A stretch of 64,000 bases of DNA from Thioclava atlantica (GTDB lineage: Bacteria; Pseudomonadota; Alphaproteobacteria; Rhodobacterales; Rhodobacteraceae): positions 372,001 through 436,000 of the forward strand of contig NZ_AQRC01000001.1 of NCBI RefSeq assembly GCF_000737065.1. The letters are read 5' to 3'. Shown here piece by piece: positions 1-7,367 of the stretch. Under the pieces are notes generated by a model, which did not search any database, was not told where the DNA came from, and worked only from the letters and a program-made list of their open reading frames with translations. Made by a program: the position numbers and the translations under genes. Numbering within the stretch: position 1 is the stretch's first letter; each line of letters starts with the position of its first letter.

Positions 1-36
1 CCAGTCGATCACGGGATGCCGGTGTTTCTGTGCCAT
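1..36 (-). CDS. 5' end of an unidentified gene leaving the window
   Basis: An ATG on the minus strand at 36-34 opens a frame reading MAQKHRHPVIDW up to the window edge, with an AAGGA-type ribosome site about 10 bases upstream (near 46-52). Only 12 residues are visible, so the product cannot be named. The gene would run out of the window to the left, divergent from the insertion sequences. It could also be a chance start. Confidence 0.4.
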   Translation of the reverse strand, partial: MAQKHRHPVIDW

Positions 37-386
37 GTCGTCTAATCCTTTTCTGGCGGTTTCTGCGGCATCTGCCCCGCGTCTGTCACAGGGCTTCTTG
101 GCCGCTGATGATGAGGTGGGTTCACCGCGCTGCGCGCGGAAATCGAATTCGCGAACTTTTTCACGTTTTCTCATCCGAGCCCCGACCGACGTCGTCGGAC
201 CGGGCGCGCGTCAAACGACGGCGAAGCGCATTCAGTGGCAATGACAGCGATCTGCGCGCTTGAACCAGGTTACGAAACATGGTCTCGTTGAGTAGCTCGT
301 CGCGCATCCGGCCGTTGATGGGGAAGACGGCCCCGCTCCTGAGAAGGGGCCGTATACTGGTCCTACTTTGCAGAAGGAGCATCCCT
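37..386. other. Spacer upstream of the IS110-type transposase
   Basis: About 350 bases without a convincing gene. It probably contains the promoter of the leftward partial gene at 1-36 and the left end of the IS110-type element. A short inverted repeat, GGCCCCGCTCCTGAGAAGGGGCC, lies near 330-352, just upstream of the transposase ribosome site (AGAAGGAGC). IS110-family elements lack long terminal repeats, so the element end cannot be placed. Confidence 0.4.
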
Positions 387-851
387 ATGAACCCAGCCAC
401 CGTGGGCCTTGATCTGGCCAAGAACGTATTTCACGTCCATGTCGCCGACGCGTCCGGCAGAACGCTCGAGAGCAAGCGGCTTACGCGTCGTGAGCTTATG
501 CCTTACTTCGAGTCGTTGCCCTCTTGCCTGATCGGTATTGAGGCGTGTGCGACAGCCCACAACTGGGCCCGTCAGTTGCAGGGGCTCGGCCATGACGTGC
601 GCCTCATTCCTCCAGGTTACGTCAAACCCTTCGTGCGCCGGGGGGCGAAGAATGACGCCACTGATGCGGCCGCCATTTGTGAAGCGGTTACCCGTCCCAA
701 CATGCGCTTTGTCCCGATCAAATCGCGCGAAGATCAGGCATTTCTGATGCTGCACAGAGCCCGAGGGCTTCTGGTCCGACAGAGAACGATGGCAGCTTGT
801 GCATTCCGGGCGCATTTTGAGCTACCCCCTGAAATTCGGACACTGACATAA
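387..851 (+). pseudogene. Truncated IS110/IS1111-type transposase (N-terminal part)
   Basis: The ATG at 387 follows the ribosome site AGAAGGAGC. The product begins with the DEDD-type N-terminal domain of IS110-family transposases: GLDLAKNVFHVH near residues 7-18, GIEACATAHNW near 51-61 and KNDATDAAAI near 87-96. Family members are usually over 300 residues long and end with a transposase_20 domain. Here only about 145 native residues remain, and the frame ends after about ten foreign codons. Homology stops near 818-820, exactly where the end of an IS3-type element begins. The gene therefore looks disrupted and non-functional. Confidence 0.85.
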
Positions 852-1382
852 GCTACGATTTGCAGTCTGCTGATCTTCGACGAGAAGGAGATCAGAGATG
901 TCGAAACGCAAGCAGCACGCGCCCGAGTTCAAGGCAAAGGTCGCGCTGGAAGCCCTGAAGGGTGAAGAGACAGCGGCCGAACTGGCGAGCCGGTTCGGGG
1001 TGCATCCGACGATGATCCATCAATGGAAGCGGGCCCTGCTCGAAGGCGCGTCCGGCGTGTTCGAGCGCGGGGGCCGCAGGAAGCCCGAGATCGACGAGGA
1101 GCAGGTGAAGGAGCTCCACGCCAAGATCGGGGAGCTGGCGGTGGCCAACTCTTTTTTGGAACGAAAGCTGAAGCCCTGGGGCGGGAAGTGAGGCGCGGCA
1201 TGATCGAGCCTGACCACCCGGACCTGTCGATCGGCCAGCAGTGCAAGCTGCTGTCGATCGCGCGCTCGTCTTTCTACTACACCCCCAAGGGCGAGACCGA
1301 ACAGAACCTCGGCCTGATGCGACGGATCGACGAGCAGTTCCTGGAGACCCCGTTCTTCGGCGTCCGGCAAATGACCTGGCAT
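820..1382 (+). mobile_element. Truncated IS3-family element
   Basis: The left end appears to start at TGAGCTACCCCCTGAAATTC (from about 819), where it interrupts the IS110-type transposase. It carries a full orfA and only the beginning of orfB. Similarity to orfB ends near 1380 within the GVRQMTWH segment, and no right terminal repeat follows. The element has therefore lost most of orfB and its right end. Confidence 0.75.
898..1191 (+). CDS. IS3-family transposase OrfA (helix-turn-helix protein)
   Basis: A 97-residue protein starting at ATG 898 after the ribosome site GAAGGAGATC. It has the basic N-terminal helix-turn-helix of IS3-family OrfA proteins (FKAKVALEALKGEETAAELASRF is the recognisable region; HPTMIHQWKR follows) and a C-terminal leucine-zipper-like segment (EEQVKELHAKIGELAVANSFLERKL region). 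In intact elements OrfA is joined to OrfB by programmed frameshifting to make the active transposase. Since orfB is truncated here, OrfA is probably a relic, though its own frame is open. Confidence 0.85.
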   Translation: MSKRKQHAPEFKAKVALEALKGEETAAELASRFGVHPTMIHQWKRALLEGASGVFERGGRRKPEIDEEQVKELHAKIGELAVANSFLERKLKPWGGK

Positions 1383-1484
1383 CCTAAGCCGTTCAACCGG
1401 AAAAGCACACGCGGAGCGACTGTCATGATTTCGGTGGAACGGCTATCGCTCGGGGCCAGCCAGAAGCCAAAATCCGCGACATGA
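1200..1484 (+). pseudogene. Truncated IS3-family transposase OrfB
   Basis: This frame begins just after orfA with MIEPDHPDLSIGQQCKLLSI and contains the N-terminal region typical of IS3 OrfB, ending in ETPFFGVRQMTWH (around residues 50-62). From about 1383 the translated sequence no longer resembles the family and stops at 1484. The rve integrase core with its DDE residues is missing. This is a broken transposase; the sequence after 1383 belongs to another segment. Confidence 0.8.
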
Positions 1485-1567
1485 CAATCAGAATATTCTT
1501 CAAGTCGTTGCAAAGCAGCCCGGCGCATCTAAATTATAACGCTCTTCGAATAAATTAACTCAGGCGT

Positions 1568-2070
1568 CTATTCGTCGCGCCGCCTCTCTTTTTGCGCTGC
1601 ACCAGTCGCTAGCGCATATTCTCGCCCCTGCTCAAAGGTGGCAATCTCCCAGAGCGCTGGATCAAGTGCACGAAAGAGCTCTTCGTGATGGGAGGCAGTA
1701 TCGCTATCGCCGAGGGCGAAAAGGCAATTAGCCAGCGTGGCGTGGATCCATTTCATGTCACTTCGCTCAGCTGAGGCGGGATCACCTAGTATGCGCTCAA
1801 GATTGGCAACGATATTTTCGCGCGTCTTGCGTGCGCTCATCCGGTCGAATAGCGCTTCGTCTGGATCAGATTGCAGCGCTCCGCGCATATCGTAGCAGGT
1901 AGCCAAATTCTCACCGTTGTAATAGTCGCCTCGCACTTCAAACCCTCGACGGTAATGTCGGATTGCCATGTCCAATTGTCCGGGTTGGTTGGTCGCCAGC
2001 CACAGACGCTTATACATCGCCCCTGTAATTCCGCGTGTTTCTGGATCATTAGATTTCTCAGGATCAAGCG
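1568..2070 (-). pseudogene. C-terminal fragment of a TRAFs-binding (DUF4071-type) domain protein
   Basis: Minus-strand frame of about 166 residues, open from the IS5 terminal repeat at 2070 down to a stop at 1568. It contains DPETRGITGAMYKRLW, then AIRHYRRGFEVRGDYYNGEN and CYDMRGALQSDPDEAL, which match the pattern of the TRAFs-binding domain also found in MAP3K-type proteins. In bacteria this domain occurs in TPR-like proteins, often beside TIR-domain genes. The N-terminal half and the start codon are missing, removed at the IS5 insertion. The flanks are AT-richer than the core chromosome, as expected for acquired DNA. Function in the cell is unknown. Confidence 0.65.
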
Positions 2071-3121
2071 GGCTCTGTTGCACAAATCGCGTGAGGGATT
2101 CATCTTGTGAATCCAGCGTGGTAGCTGGGGGCGCATGAGCCGACCCAGCCCCCCCGCCTACAAGACCAGGAATTGGCCCGCCTATAACGAAGCTCTGAAG
2201 CGTCGTGGCTCGCTGACGATCTGGTTCGATCCCGAGATGACCTGGGAGGCCAGGCCAACAGGCAAACGTGGCCGACAGCCTGACTATAGTGACGCAGCCA
2301 TACAGACCTGCCTGACGATGAAGGTGCTGTTTGGCATGGCGCTCAGGCAGACGACGGGCTTCGTTGAGAGCCTGCTGCGCCTGACCGGCCTGGACTGGAC
2401 CGTGCCCAACTTCAGCACGCTGTCGCGGCGCCAGAAGTCCCTGAAGATCAATATTCCCTACCGTGGATCCGGCGGCCCGTTGCACCTGCTGATCGACAGC
2501 ACCGGCATCAAGGTCGAGGGCGAAGGGGAGTGGAACGCCCGCAAGCATGGTGGCACCAAGCGCCGGGTCTGGCGCAAGATCCACATCGGAATTGACGAGC
2601 AAACGCTGGAAATACGCGCGGCCGAGTTCACCACCAGTGATGTCGGTGACGCGCCCATGCTGCCAGAGCTTCTGGACCAGATCCCGCCAGATCACGAGGT
2701 TGCAAGCGTCACCGCTGATGGTGCCTTTGACACCCGCAAGTGCCACGATGCCATCGCCGCCCGAGGTGCCGCCGCAGTCATACCGCCACGCAAAAATGCC
2801 AGGCCATGGAAGCCCGACACTCCCGGAGCAATCGCGCGCAACGAAGCCCTGCGCGCGTCACGTCGCTTCGGGCGAAACATCTGGCGACGATGGAGCGGCT
2901 ATCACCGCCGGAGCCGCGTCGAAACGAAGATGCATTGTGTGAAGCTGCTGGGCCAACGCCTGACTGCCAGGGACTTCGACCGTCAGGTTGCCGAGTTTCA
3001 GATCCGTGTGGTCGTCCTGAACGGCTTCACCGCACTCGGCATACCCGTCACTGAAGCCGTGGGATGAGTCTGTCCGGGGGAAGGGGAACCTCGACCCTCA
3101 GCCGATTTGTGCAACAGAGCC
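2071..3121 (+). mobile_element. Complete IS5-family insertion sequence
   Basis: A 1.05-kb element bounded by 19-bp perfect inverted repeats, GGCTCTGTTGCACAAATCG at 2071-2089 and its complement ending at 3121; one more G/C pair may extend each end. It holds one full-length transposase gene. The bases flanking the two ends (ATCAAGCG on the left, CACGCAGC on the right) are not a direct repeat, so the usual target duplication is absent. That fits a deletion or recombination next to the element after insertion. Confidence 0.9.
2135..3067 (+). CDS. IS5-family transposase (DDE type)
   Basis: A 310-residue transposase that cuts and joins the ends of its element. The N-terminal part (residues about 10-100) is the DUF4096/helix-turn-helix-like region with SDAAIQTCLTMKVLF and TLSRRQK. 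The DDE catalytic acids are visible: Asp121 in LLIDSTGIKV, Asp195 in VTADGAFDT and Glu263 in RSRVETKMH, the last with the Y-(2)-R-(3)-E-(6)-K-like spacing of the IS4/IS5 superfamily. The gene is intact and its terminal repeats are intact, so the copy may be active. Confidence 0.92.
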   Translation: MSRPSPPAYKTRNWPAYNEALKRRGSLTIWFDPEMTWEARPTGKRGRQPDYSDAAIQTCLTMKVLFGMALRQTTGFVESLLRLTGLDWTVPNFSTLSRRQKSLKINIPYRGSGGPLHLLIDSTGIKVEGEGEWNARKHGGTKRRVWRKIHIGIDEQTLEIRAAEFTTSDVGDAPMLPELLDQIPPDHEVASVTADGAFDTRKCHDAIAARGAAAVIPPRKNARPWKPDTPGAIARNEALRASRRFGRNIWRRWSGYHRRSRVETKMHCVKLLGQRLTARDFDRQVAEFQIRVVVLNGFTALGIPVTEAVG

Positions 3122-3290
3122 CACGCAGCTCGTCTTCCATCTTGTAACGTGCCATAGGCCCAAATGCCTTCGTTTCCGGCACCGAAAAATTCGTGAAGTT
3201 GAAATAGGGGCGATTGTTGAGCAGGTTCACCATCGCATTGTAGCGATCGCTGTATGACCACGAATGGCTTATAAAGAGTCGAGTCGGCAT
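3122..3290 (-). pseudogene. N-terminal fragment of a TIR-like (ThsB/DUF1863-type) protein
   Basis: Minus-strand gene start at ATG 3290, preceded by GAAAGGT as ribosome site. The first 57 residues include RLFISHSWSYSDRY and NLLNNRPYFNFTNFSVPE, the signature of MTH538/ThsB-type TIR-like domains, which in Thoeris and related antiviral systems make a nucleotide signal from NAD+. Native sequence ends after MEDELRG, where the IS5 repeat begins, so the remainder of the domain (usually a further 100 or so residues) is lost. It lies upstream of, and on the same strand as, the TRAFs-binding fragment, so the two were probably neighbours in one operon. Confidence 0.7.
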
Positions 3291-3856
3291 CTAGTACCTT
3301 TCAAGCGGGGCATCGCAAATCATTGATATCACACTGCGAACTTAAGGGGAACACGTCAGTGGCGCTGGATTTGCGTATCTTTGTAGTTTAAGCGATTCGA
3401 GTGAGTGCAGCGCCTGCGGAAGACAGCGCGCTTCGTGAATTCAAAGAAAATTGCCCTGACGAGGGGATTTGAGCCCCAATGACTGCCCCTCACATGTTCT
3501 AGAGCACCAGTCGAAAGTTCGCTCCCTGTGCATCCGAAGCGAATTCTTACTTCCGAACCCCCTTTTTCCGCCCAAGCGGGGCGGAAAAAGGGGGGCAGAA
3601 CACATCCATGTTTGAATGTCCGCTATTGCCCTAGCTACAGGATGTCCTCGCGCTTGCAGGTAACAAACGCTTTCCGCCCATTTCGAACGTGCGGCCGCCC
3701 CTTAGACGAACACGAGAGCCGGCTTGTCCGCAATGAACTCGAGCTTCATGCCGACCGCTTTGAAACGCGTTTTTCAGTTTTTCCGTAATCGCATTTCCGC
3801 GCTCTGAGCGATGAACGCAGCTTCCTGAGTAGGACCACGCTACGAAGGAGCTTACC
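3291..3856. other. Gene-poor spacer with a perfect hairpin
   Basis: No convincing gene of useful length was found in this 566-base segment. It should contain the promoter of the leftward TIR-like fragment and of the rightward recombinase pair. It includes an isolated long hairpin at 3558-3594 (listed separately) and, near 3451-3500, a patch that on the minus strand resembles a tRNA T-arm (GGGGCTCAAATCCCC) without a full cloverleaf. Confidence 0.5.
3558..3594. repeat. Perfect 16-bp inverted repeat (hairpin)
   Basis: CCCCCTTTTTCCGCCC at 3558-3573 and its exact complement at 3579-3594 flank a 5-base loop (AAGCG). It has no U-run directly after the stem on either strand beyond the bases inside the stem, so it is not a standard terminator. 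It could be a recombination or attachment structure of the island, a protein-binding site, or the fold of an untranslated leader. Confidence 0.7.
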
Positions 3857-4027
3857 ATGCCATCCGTCCACGTCACCGCCGCCAACGATACGCTCGATGA
3901 AGCAACGATCGTGCCACCAGCCTGCAACGCGATCGCCCGACTTCTGGCGCGCGCAGTTGCCCGGGATCTTGCGAACGCGATCCCCGCCAACAGCCCCGCC
4001 GCGCCTCGAAAGGAAGAAGCACAATGA
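3857..4027 (+). CDS. Small protein coupled to the serine recombinase
   Basis: A 56-residue frame starting at ATG 3857, preceded by the strong ribosome site GAAGGAG, and ending with a TGA that overlaps the recombinase ATG (ATGA at 4024-4027). The N-terminus reads MPSVHVTAANDTLDEATIVP. The middle, NAIARLLARAVARDLANAI, would form an amphipathic helix, and the tail is Pro/Ala-rich with a charged end (PRKEEAQ). Start signal and stop/start overlap support translation. The family is not recognised. It might act as a small partner of the recombinase (for example a directionality factor) or just couple its translation; both are guesses. Confidence 0.65.
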   Translation: MPSVHVTAANDTLDEATIVPPACNAIARLLARAVARDLANAIPANSPAAPRKEEAQ

Positions 4028-5646
4028 CGAAACGCGTCGCCATCTATGCTCGCTACAGCTCCGGTCTCCAGAAACAAACGTCGATCGACGATCAGGTCGC
4101 CATGGCGGAGCGTTTTGCAGCCGAGCGCGGCTGGGTGGTGACACATCGTTTCACGGATTATGAGAAATCGGGCCGCAATACCCGCCGCGAAGGGCTGCAG
4201 GCGCTGTGCGCTGCGGTCAACGCGCGGCAGGTCGATGCGATCGTCATCGAAGCCGTCGACCGTCTGACTCGCAAGATCGCCGACGCGCTCAATCATTACG
4301 AGCTGTTCCAGTTTCAGCAAGCTGAACTCTATTCGGTCGCGGAGGGTCAGCAAGACTTCTTCAAGGTTCTGATCAACGCGCTCGGCGCGCAGCTTTATGC
4401 GCAAATGATCGGCGAACACACGCGACGTGGCATGGTGCAGGGGCTCACCAGGAAACGGCTTCACACGAGTGCTTATGGCTACCGCAAGCGTGACGGCGAC
4501 GAAGGGCTCAACCGCGAGATCGACCCCGAGGAGGCGGAGATCGTCCGCCGCATCTTTAGCGAATTCGCCGACGGGCATTCGACCCAAGCGATCGTGAAGC
4601 GGCTAAATCACGATGGCATTCCGGCCCCGCGCGGCGGCACCTGGGACATAAGCACGATCCGAGGCAACCCGGCACGCTTCGAAGGCATGCTGCGCAATCG
4701 TCTCTACATTGGTATCGCGAGCGTCGCGAAGACGTCACGCCGCTACCATCCGGAAACCGGGAGCAAGGAAGTCTACGAAACCCCGAGCGCGGCCACGGAG
4801 ATCGAGATCCCTGCGCTGCGGATCGTCGATCAAGATCTCTGGGATCGGGTGGAGGCCCAGCTTGCGACCCAAGCCGCGAAGGCCCGAAGAAAAGGCAACC
4901 CCGTCGGGGCCCGGCGCAGCAAGCATCTTCTGAGCGGTCTGCTGGTCTGCGGCAGCTGTGGCGCGACTTACATAAAAGTTGGTCGGACGCATTTCGGATG
5001 CCGTGAGGCTCGCAAGGGGGCGTGCAACAACAAGACGACCATTCACCGTGACCGGATCGAGGCGCGCGTCTTCGCGAAGCTTCGGGGCACCTTTCTGACG
5101 CCGGAATTGGCCGCGAGCTTCGATGCCGCGCTCAAGGCGGAGTACAAGGCGCTCGCGAGCACCAAAGGCGCAGATACCGCAACTCGGCTCGAGCGTCGTC
5201 TTAAGAAAGCGCGCACGAGCCGCCAGCGGATCTTCGATGCAATTGAGCAAGGCGCGCCATACAGCGCTTACAAGGCGCGCGCGGAAGACCTCGAACGCGA
5301 GATCGCAGGTCTTGAAGCCGAGCTGGATCAGCATCAAGAGACCCGCTCGGTCCTGCCGCAACTTCCGACTGACAGTGCTGCGCTCTTTGCGCGCGCTGTG
5401 CAGGAACTCGAGACACTGCTCGCCGACCCCGAGCTTGTTCACCAGGCCAATGAGCATCTTCGAGAACTCATAAGGCGGGTCGAGTTGAGACCCGACCCAG
5501 ACGCACCCGATGCGCTTGCCGCCGAGATCACCACTGATCTCGGCGCTTTGCTTTCCGCAGGGGGTGTTACGCCGAGTATCGTCGATATTTTCAGTGCTAC
5601 GAGGCAACTATCGGTCAGGCAGGGGGCGCTGCCCCCTCTTTCCTGA
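4024..5646 (+). CDS. Large serine recombinase (site-specific integrase)
   Basis: A 540-residue member of the large serine recombinases, which integrate and excise mobile elements at attachment sites. The resolvase-like catalytic domain comes first, with VAIYARYSS (Ser12 the likely nucleophile) and QTSIDDQ. The Recombinase domain (about residues 150-270) includes YGYRK and RLNHDGIPAPRGG. A zinc ribbon follows (LLVCGSCGATY with GCREARKGACNN, about 300-335), then a coiled-coil (about 370-440). The last residues, VRQGALPPLS, are translated from what looks like a chromosomal intergenic repeat, so the C-terminus may be set by the integration site. It is translationally coupled to the small frame at 3857. 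Confidence 0.9.
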   Translation: MTKRVAIYARYSSGLQKQTSIDDQVAMAERFAAERGWVVTHRFTDYEKSGRNTRREGLQALCAAVNARQVDAIVIEAVDRLTRKIADALNHYELFQFQQAELYSVAEGQQDFFKVLINALGAQLYAQMIGEHTRRGMVQGLTRKRLHTSAYGYRKRDGDEGLNREIDPEEAEIVRRIFSEFADGHSTQAIVKRLNHDGIPAPRGGTWDISTIRGNPARFEGMLRNRLYIGIASVAKTSRRYHPETGSKEVYETPSAATEIEIPALRIVDQDLWDRVEAQLATQAAKARRKGNPVGARRSKHLLSGLLVCGSCGATYIKVGRTHFGCREARKGACNNKTTIHRDRIEARVFAKLRGTFLTPELAASFDAALKAEYKALASTKGADTATRLERRLKKARTSRQRIFDAIEQGAPYSAYKARAEDLEREIAGLEAELDQHQETRSVLPQLPTDSAALFARAVQELETLLADPELVHQANEHLRELIRRVELRPDPDAPDALAAEITTDLGALLSAGGVTPSIVDIFSATRQLSVRQGALPPLS

Positions 5647-5686
5647 CGGAAATTCACCCCCGGGATATTTGGGTCAAGAGGAAGAC
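5621..5686 (+). repeat. Dispersed intergenic repeat, copy 1
   Basis: AGGGGGCGCTGCCCCCT (a hairpin) followed about 20 bases later by CACCCCCGGGATATTTGGG and TCAAGAGGAAGAC. The same order of parts occurs at 13208-13280 and, inverted, at 10291-10340. It sits between the recombinase end and the convergent SulP gene; the recombinase stop codon lies inside it. Confidence 0.75.
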
Positions 5687-5730
5687 TTCTTCCTTCACCT
5701 GGACCGACTGCTCCGGGGGAGCGGCACGGT

Positions 5731-5751
5731 TGCGGGGACGGCGCCCCCGCA
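5731..5751 (-). terminator. Hairpin downstream of the SulP gene
   Basis: TGCGGGGACGGCGCCCCCGCA lies five bases beyond the stop codon of the leftward SulP gene and forms a near-perfect GC-rich stem. No strong U-run follows, so it may stabilise the mRNA end or act with Rho rather than being a classic intrinsic terminator. Confidence 0.5.
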
Positions 5752-5755
5752 GCCT

Positions 5756-7231
5756 TCAGTGGCCGTGGGCGACCCGGCCGCCATTCGAGAGCTGGCCGAT
5801 GATGGTCCGGCTTGCCTCGTTCATGCCGATGACCTCGACTTCCGTGCCGGTCATCCGGAATTTGCCCATCGCGCGGTCGAGCGCCGCGACCGAGGAGATG
5901 TCCCAGATATGGGCATGGGTGAGATCGATCACCACGCGGTCGAGCCCTTCCTGGAAGTCGAAGGCGCGGTTGAACTCCTCGACCGTGGCGAAGAAGATCT
6001 GGCCGCGGATATGGTAGGTGCGCTGCGATTTCTCGGCATCGAGCTCGGAGCTGATCGAGGTCATCCGGGCGATCTTGCCGGCGAAGAAGATCCCCGAGAG
6101 CAGCACGCCCGCGACGACGCCGATCGCGAGATTGTGGGTCGCGACCACGAATCCCACGGTCGAGAGCATCACGATGCTCGAGGAGAGCGGCATGGAACGC
6201 AGCTGGCCCAGCGAGGCCCAGTTGAAGGTGCCGATCGACACCATGATCATGATCGCCACCAGCGCGGGCATCGGGATCTGGCCGACCCAGTCGCCCAGCA
6301 CCACGCAGAAGATCAGAAGCGCGACGCCGGCGATCAGGGTGGAGAGCCGCGTGCGTCCGCCCGAGGTCACGTTGATCACCGACTGGCCGATCATCGCGCA
6401 GCCCGCCATGCCGCCGAGGAAGCCGGTGCAGAAATTCGCGATCCCCTGGCCGAAGCATTCCTGCCGACGGTCGGAATGGGTGTCGGTGAGTTCGTCGACG
6501 ATGTTCTGCGTCATCAGGCTCTCGAGCAGGCCTACCGCCGCCACCGCGATCGAATAGGGCAGGATGATCTGCAGTGTCTCGAGATTGAAGGGCACGGCGG
6601 GGATCAGCAGCGAGGGCAGCTGATCGGGAAGCGCGCCCATGTCGGCCACCGTGTGCACGTCATTGAGACCCAGTCCCAGCGTGATCGCCGAGAGCACGAG
6701 GATCGCGATCAGCGGCGAGGGAATGGCGCGGAAGACACGCGGCAGCAGGTAGATGATCGCGAGGCCACCGGCGACGAGCGCATAGGTGACGGGGGGCACG
6801 CGCGCCGGGTCGAGCTCGGGCCATTGCGCGAGGAAGATCAGGATGGCGAGGGCGTTCACGAAGCCGGTCATCACCGATTTCGACACGAAGCGCATGACAT
6901 TGCCGAGATTGAGCGCCCCGGCGACCATCTGCAGAAGGCCCGCGAGGATCGTCGCCGCGAGCAGGTAGTCGAGACCGTGCTCGCGCACCAGGGTGCCCAT
7001 CAGCACCGCGGTCGCCGCGGTCGCGGCCGAGATCATTGCCGGCCGGCCGCCGAAGAAGGCGGTGATGGTCGCGATCGAGAAGGAAGCGTAGAGGCCGACT
7101 TTCGGGTCGACGCCCGCGATGATGGAAAAGGCGATCGCCTCGGGGATCAGCGCGAGGGCCACGACGAGTCCCGAGAGGAAATCGGCGCGCAGGTTGCCAG
7201 TCCACTGGCTGCGCCATTGCGTCAGGGTCAT
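5756..7231 (-). CDS. SulP-family anion transporter with STAS domain
   Basis: A 491-residue inner-membrane protein of the SulP/SLC26 family, which moves sulfate, bicarbonate or dicarboxylates. The conserved first-helix motif [20 protein letters not shown] is at residues 21-40, followed by [23 protein letters not shown], around a dozen hydrophobic segments, and a cytoplasmic STAS domain (about 415-480; [23 protein letters not shown] region). The length is that of the short bacterial SulP type, similar to BicA. The substrate cannot be deduced. It is transcribed alone, convergent with the island recombinase. Confidence 0.9.
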   Translation of the reverse strand: MTLTQWRSQWTGNLRADFLSGLVVALALIPEAIAFSIIAGVDPKVGLYASFSIATITAFFGGRPAMISAATAATAVLMGTLVREHGLDYLLAATILAGLLQMVAGALNLGNVMRFVSKSVMTGFVNALAILIFLAQWPELDPARVPPVTYALVAGGLAIIYLLPRVFRAIPSPLIAILVLSAITLGLGLNDVHTVADMGALPDQLPSLLIPAVPFNLETLQIILPYSIAVAAVGLLESLMTQNIVDELTDTHSDRRQECFGQGIANFCTGFLGGMAGCAMIGQSVINVTSGGRTRLSTLIAGVALLIFCVVLGDWVGQIPMPALVAIMIMVSIGTFNWASLGQLRSMPLSSSIVMLSTVGFVVATHNLAIGVVAGVLLSGIFFAGKIARMTSISSELDAEKSQRTYHIRGQIFFATVEEFNRAFDFQEGLDRVVIDLTHAHIWDISSVAALDRAMGKFRMTGTEVEVIGMNEASRTIIGQLSNGGRVAHGH

Positions 7232-7367
7232 GCGTCACTCCAGTAAAAGCAAAGGCCCGCGACCGGGGAGGGGGCGGGCCGGGAGGGTCTGGTTTGCTCT
7301 GCATGTATCGCCGCAGCGCGGCAATGCCAAGCGTTCGCTGCATGTTTTAAGAAAAATTCAAACCGGC

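Larger units (their letters stand above)
1..5620. mobile_element. Accessory island with nested IS elements and a serine recombinase
   Basis: This stretch contains only transposase genes, fragments of interrupted genes, AT-richer spacer and a large serine recombinase, whereas everything to the right is ordinary core chromosome. The right boundary is inferred near 5612-5620, because from there the sequence matches a repeat found in chromosomal intergenic regions further along. The left boundary is not visible. No attachment-site duplication was identified, so the exact limits are inference. Confidence 0.6.

Noticed and set aside
3451-3500. tRNA-like patch on the minus strand (GGGGCTCAAATCCCC)
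   Set aside because: It resembles a T-arm, but a D-arm, a pairing anticodon stem and a matching acceptor stem could not be found, so it is not called as a tRNA or an attachment site.
3690-3745. Minus-strand mini-frame MKLEFIADKPALVFV
   Set aside because: Only 15 codons with no ribosome site and no recognisable homology; too short to support.
5510-7246. Long open frame opposite the SulP gene, and other long frames opposite rne, thrS, phaC, otsA and prfC
   Set aside because: These are antisense shadows produced by high GC: they are rich in Arg, His and Asp repeats, lack family motifs and lie over well-supported genes.
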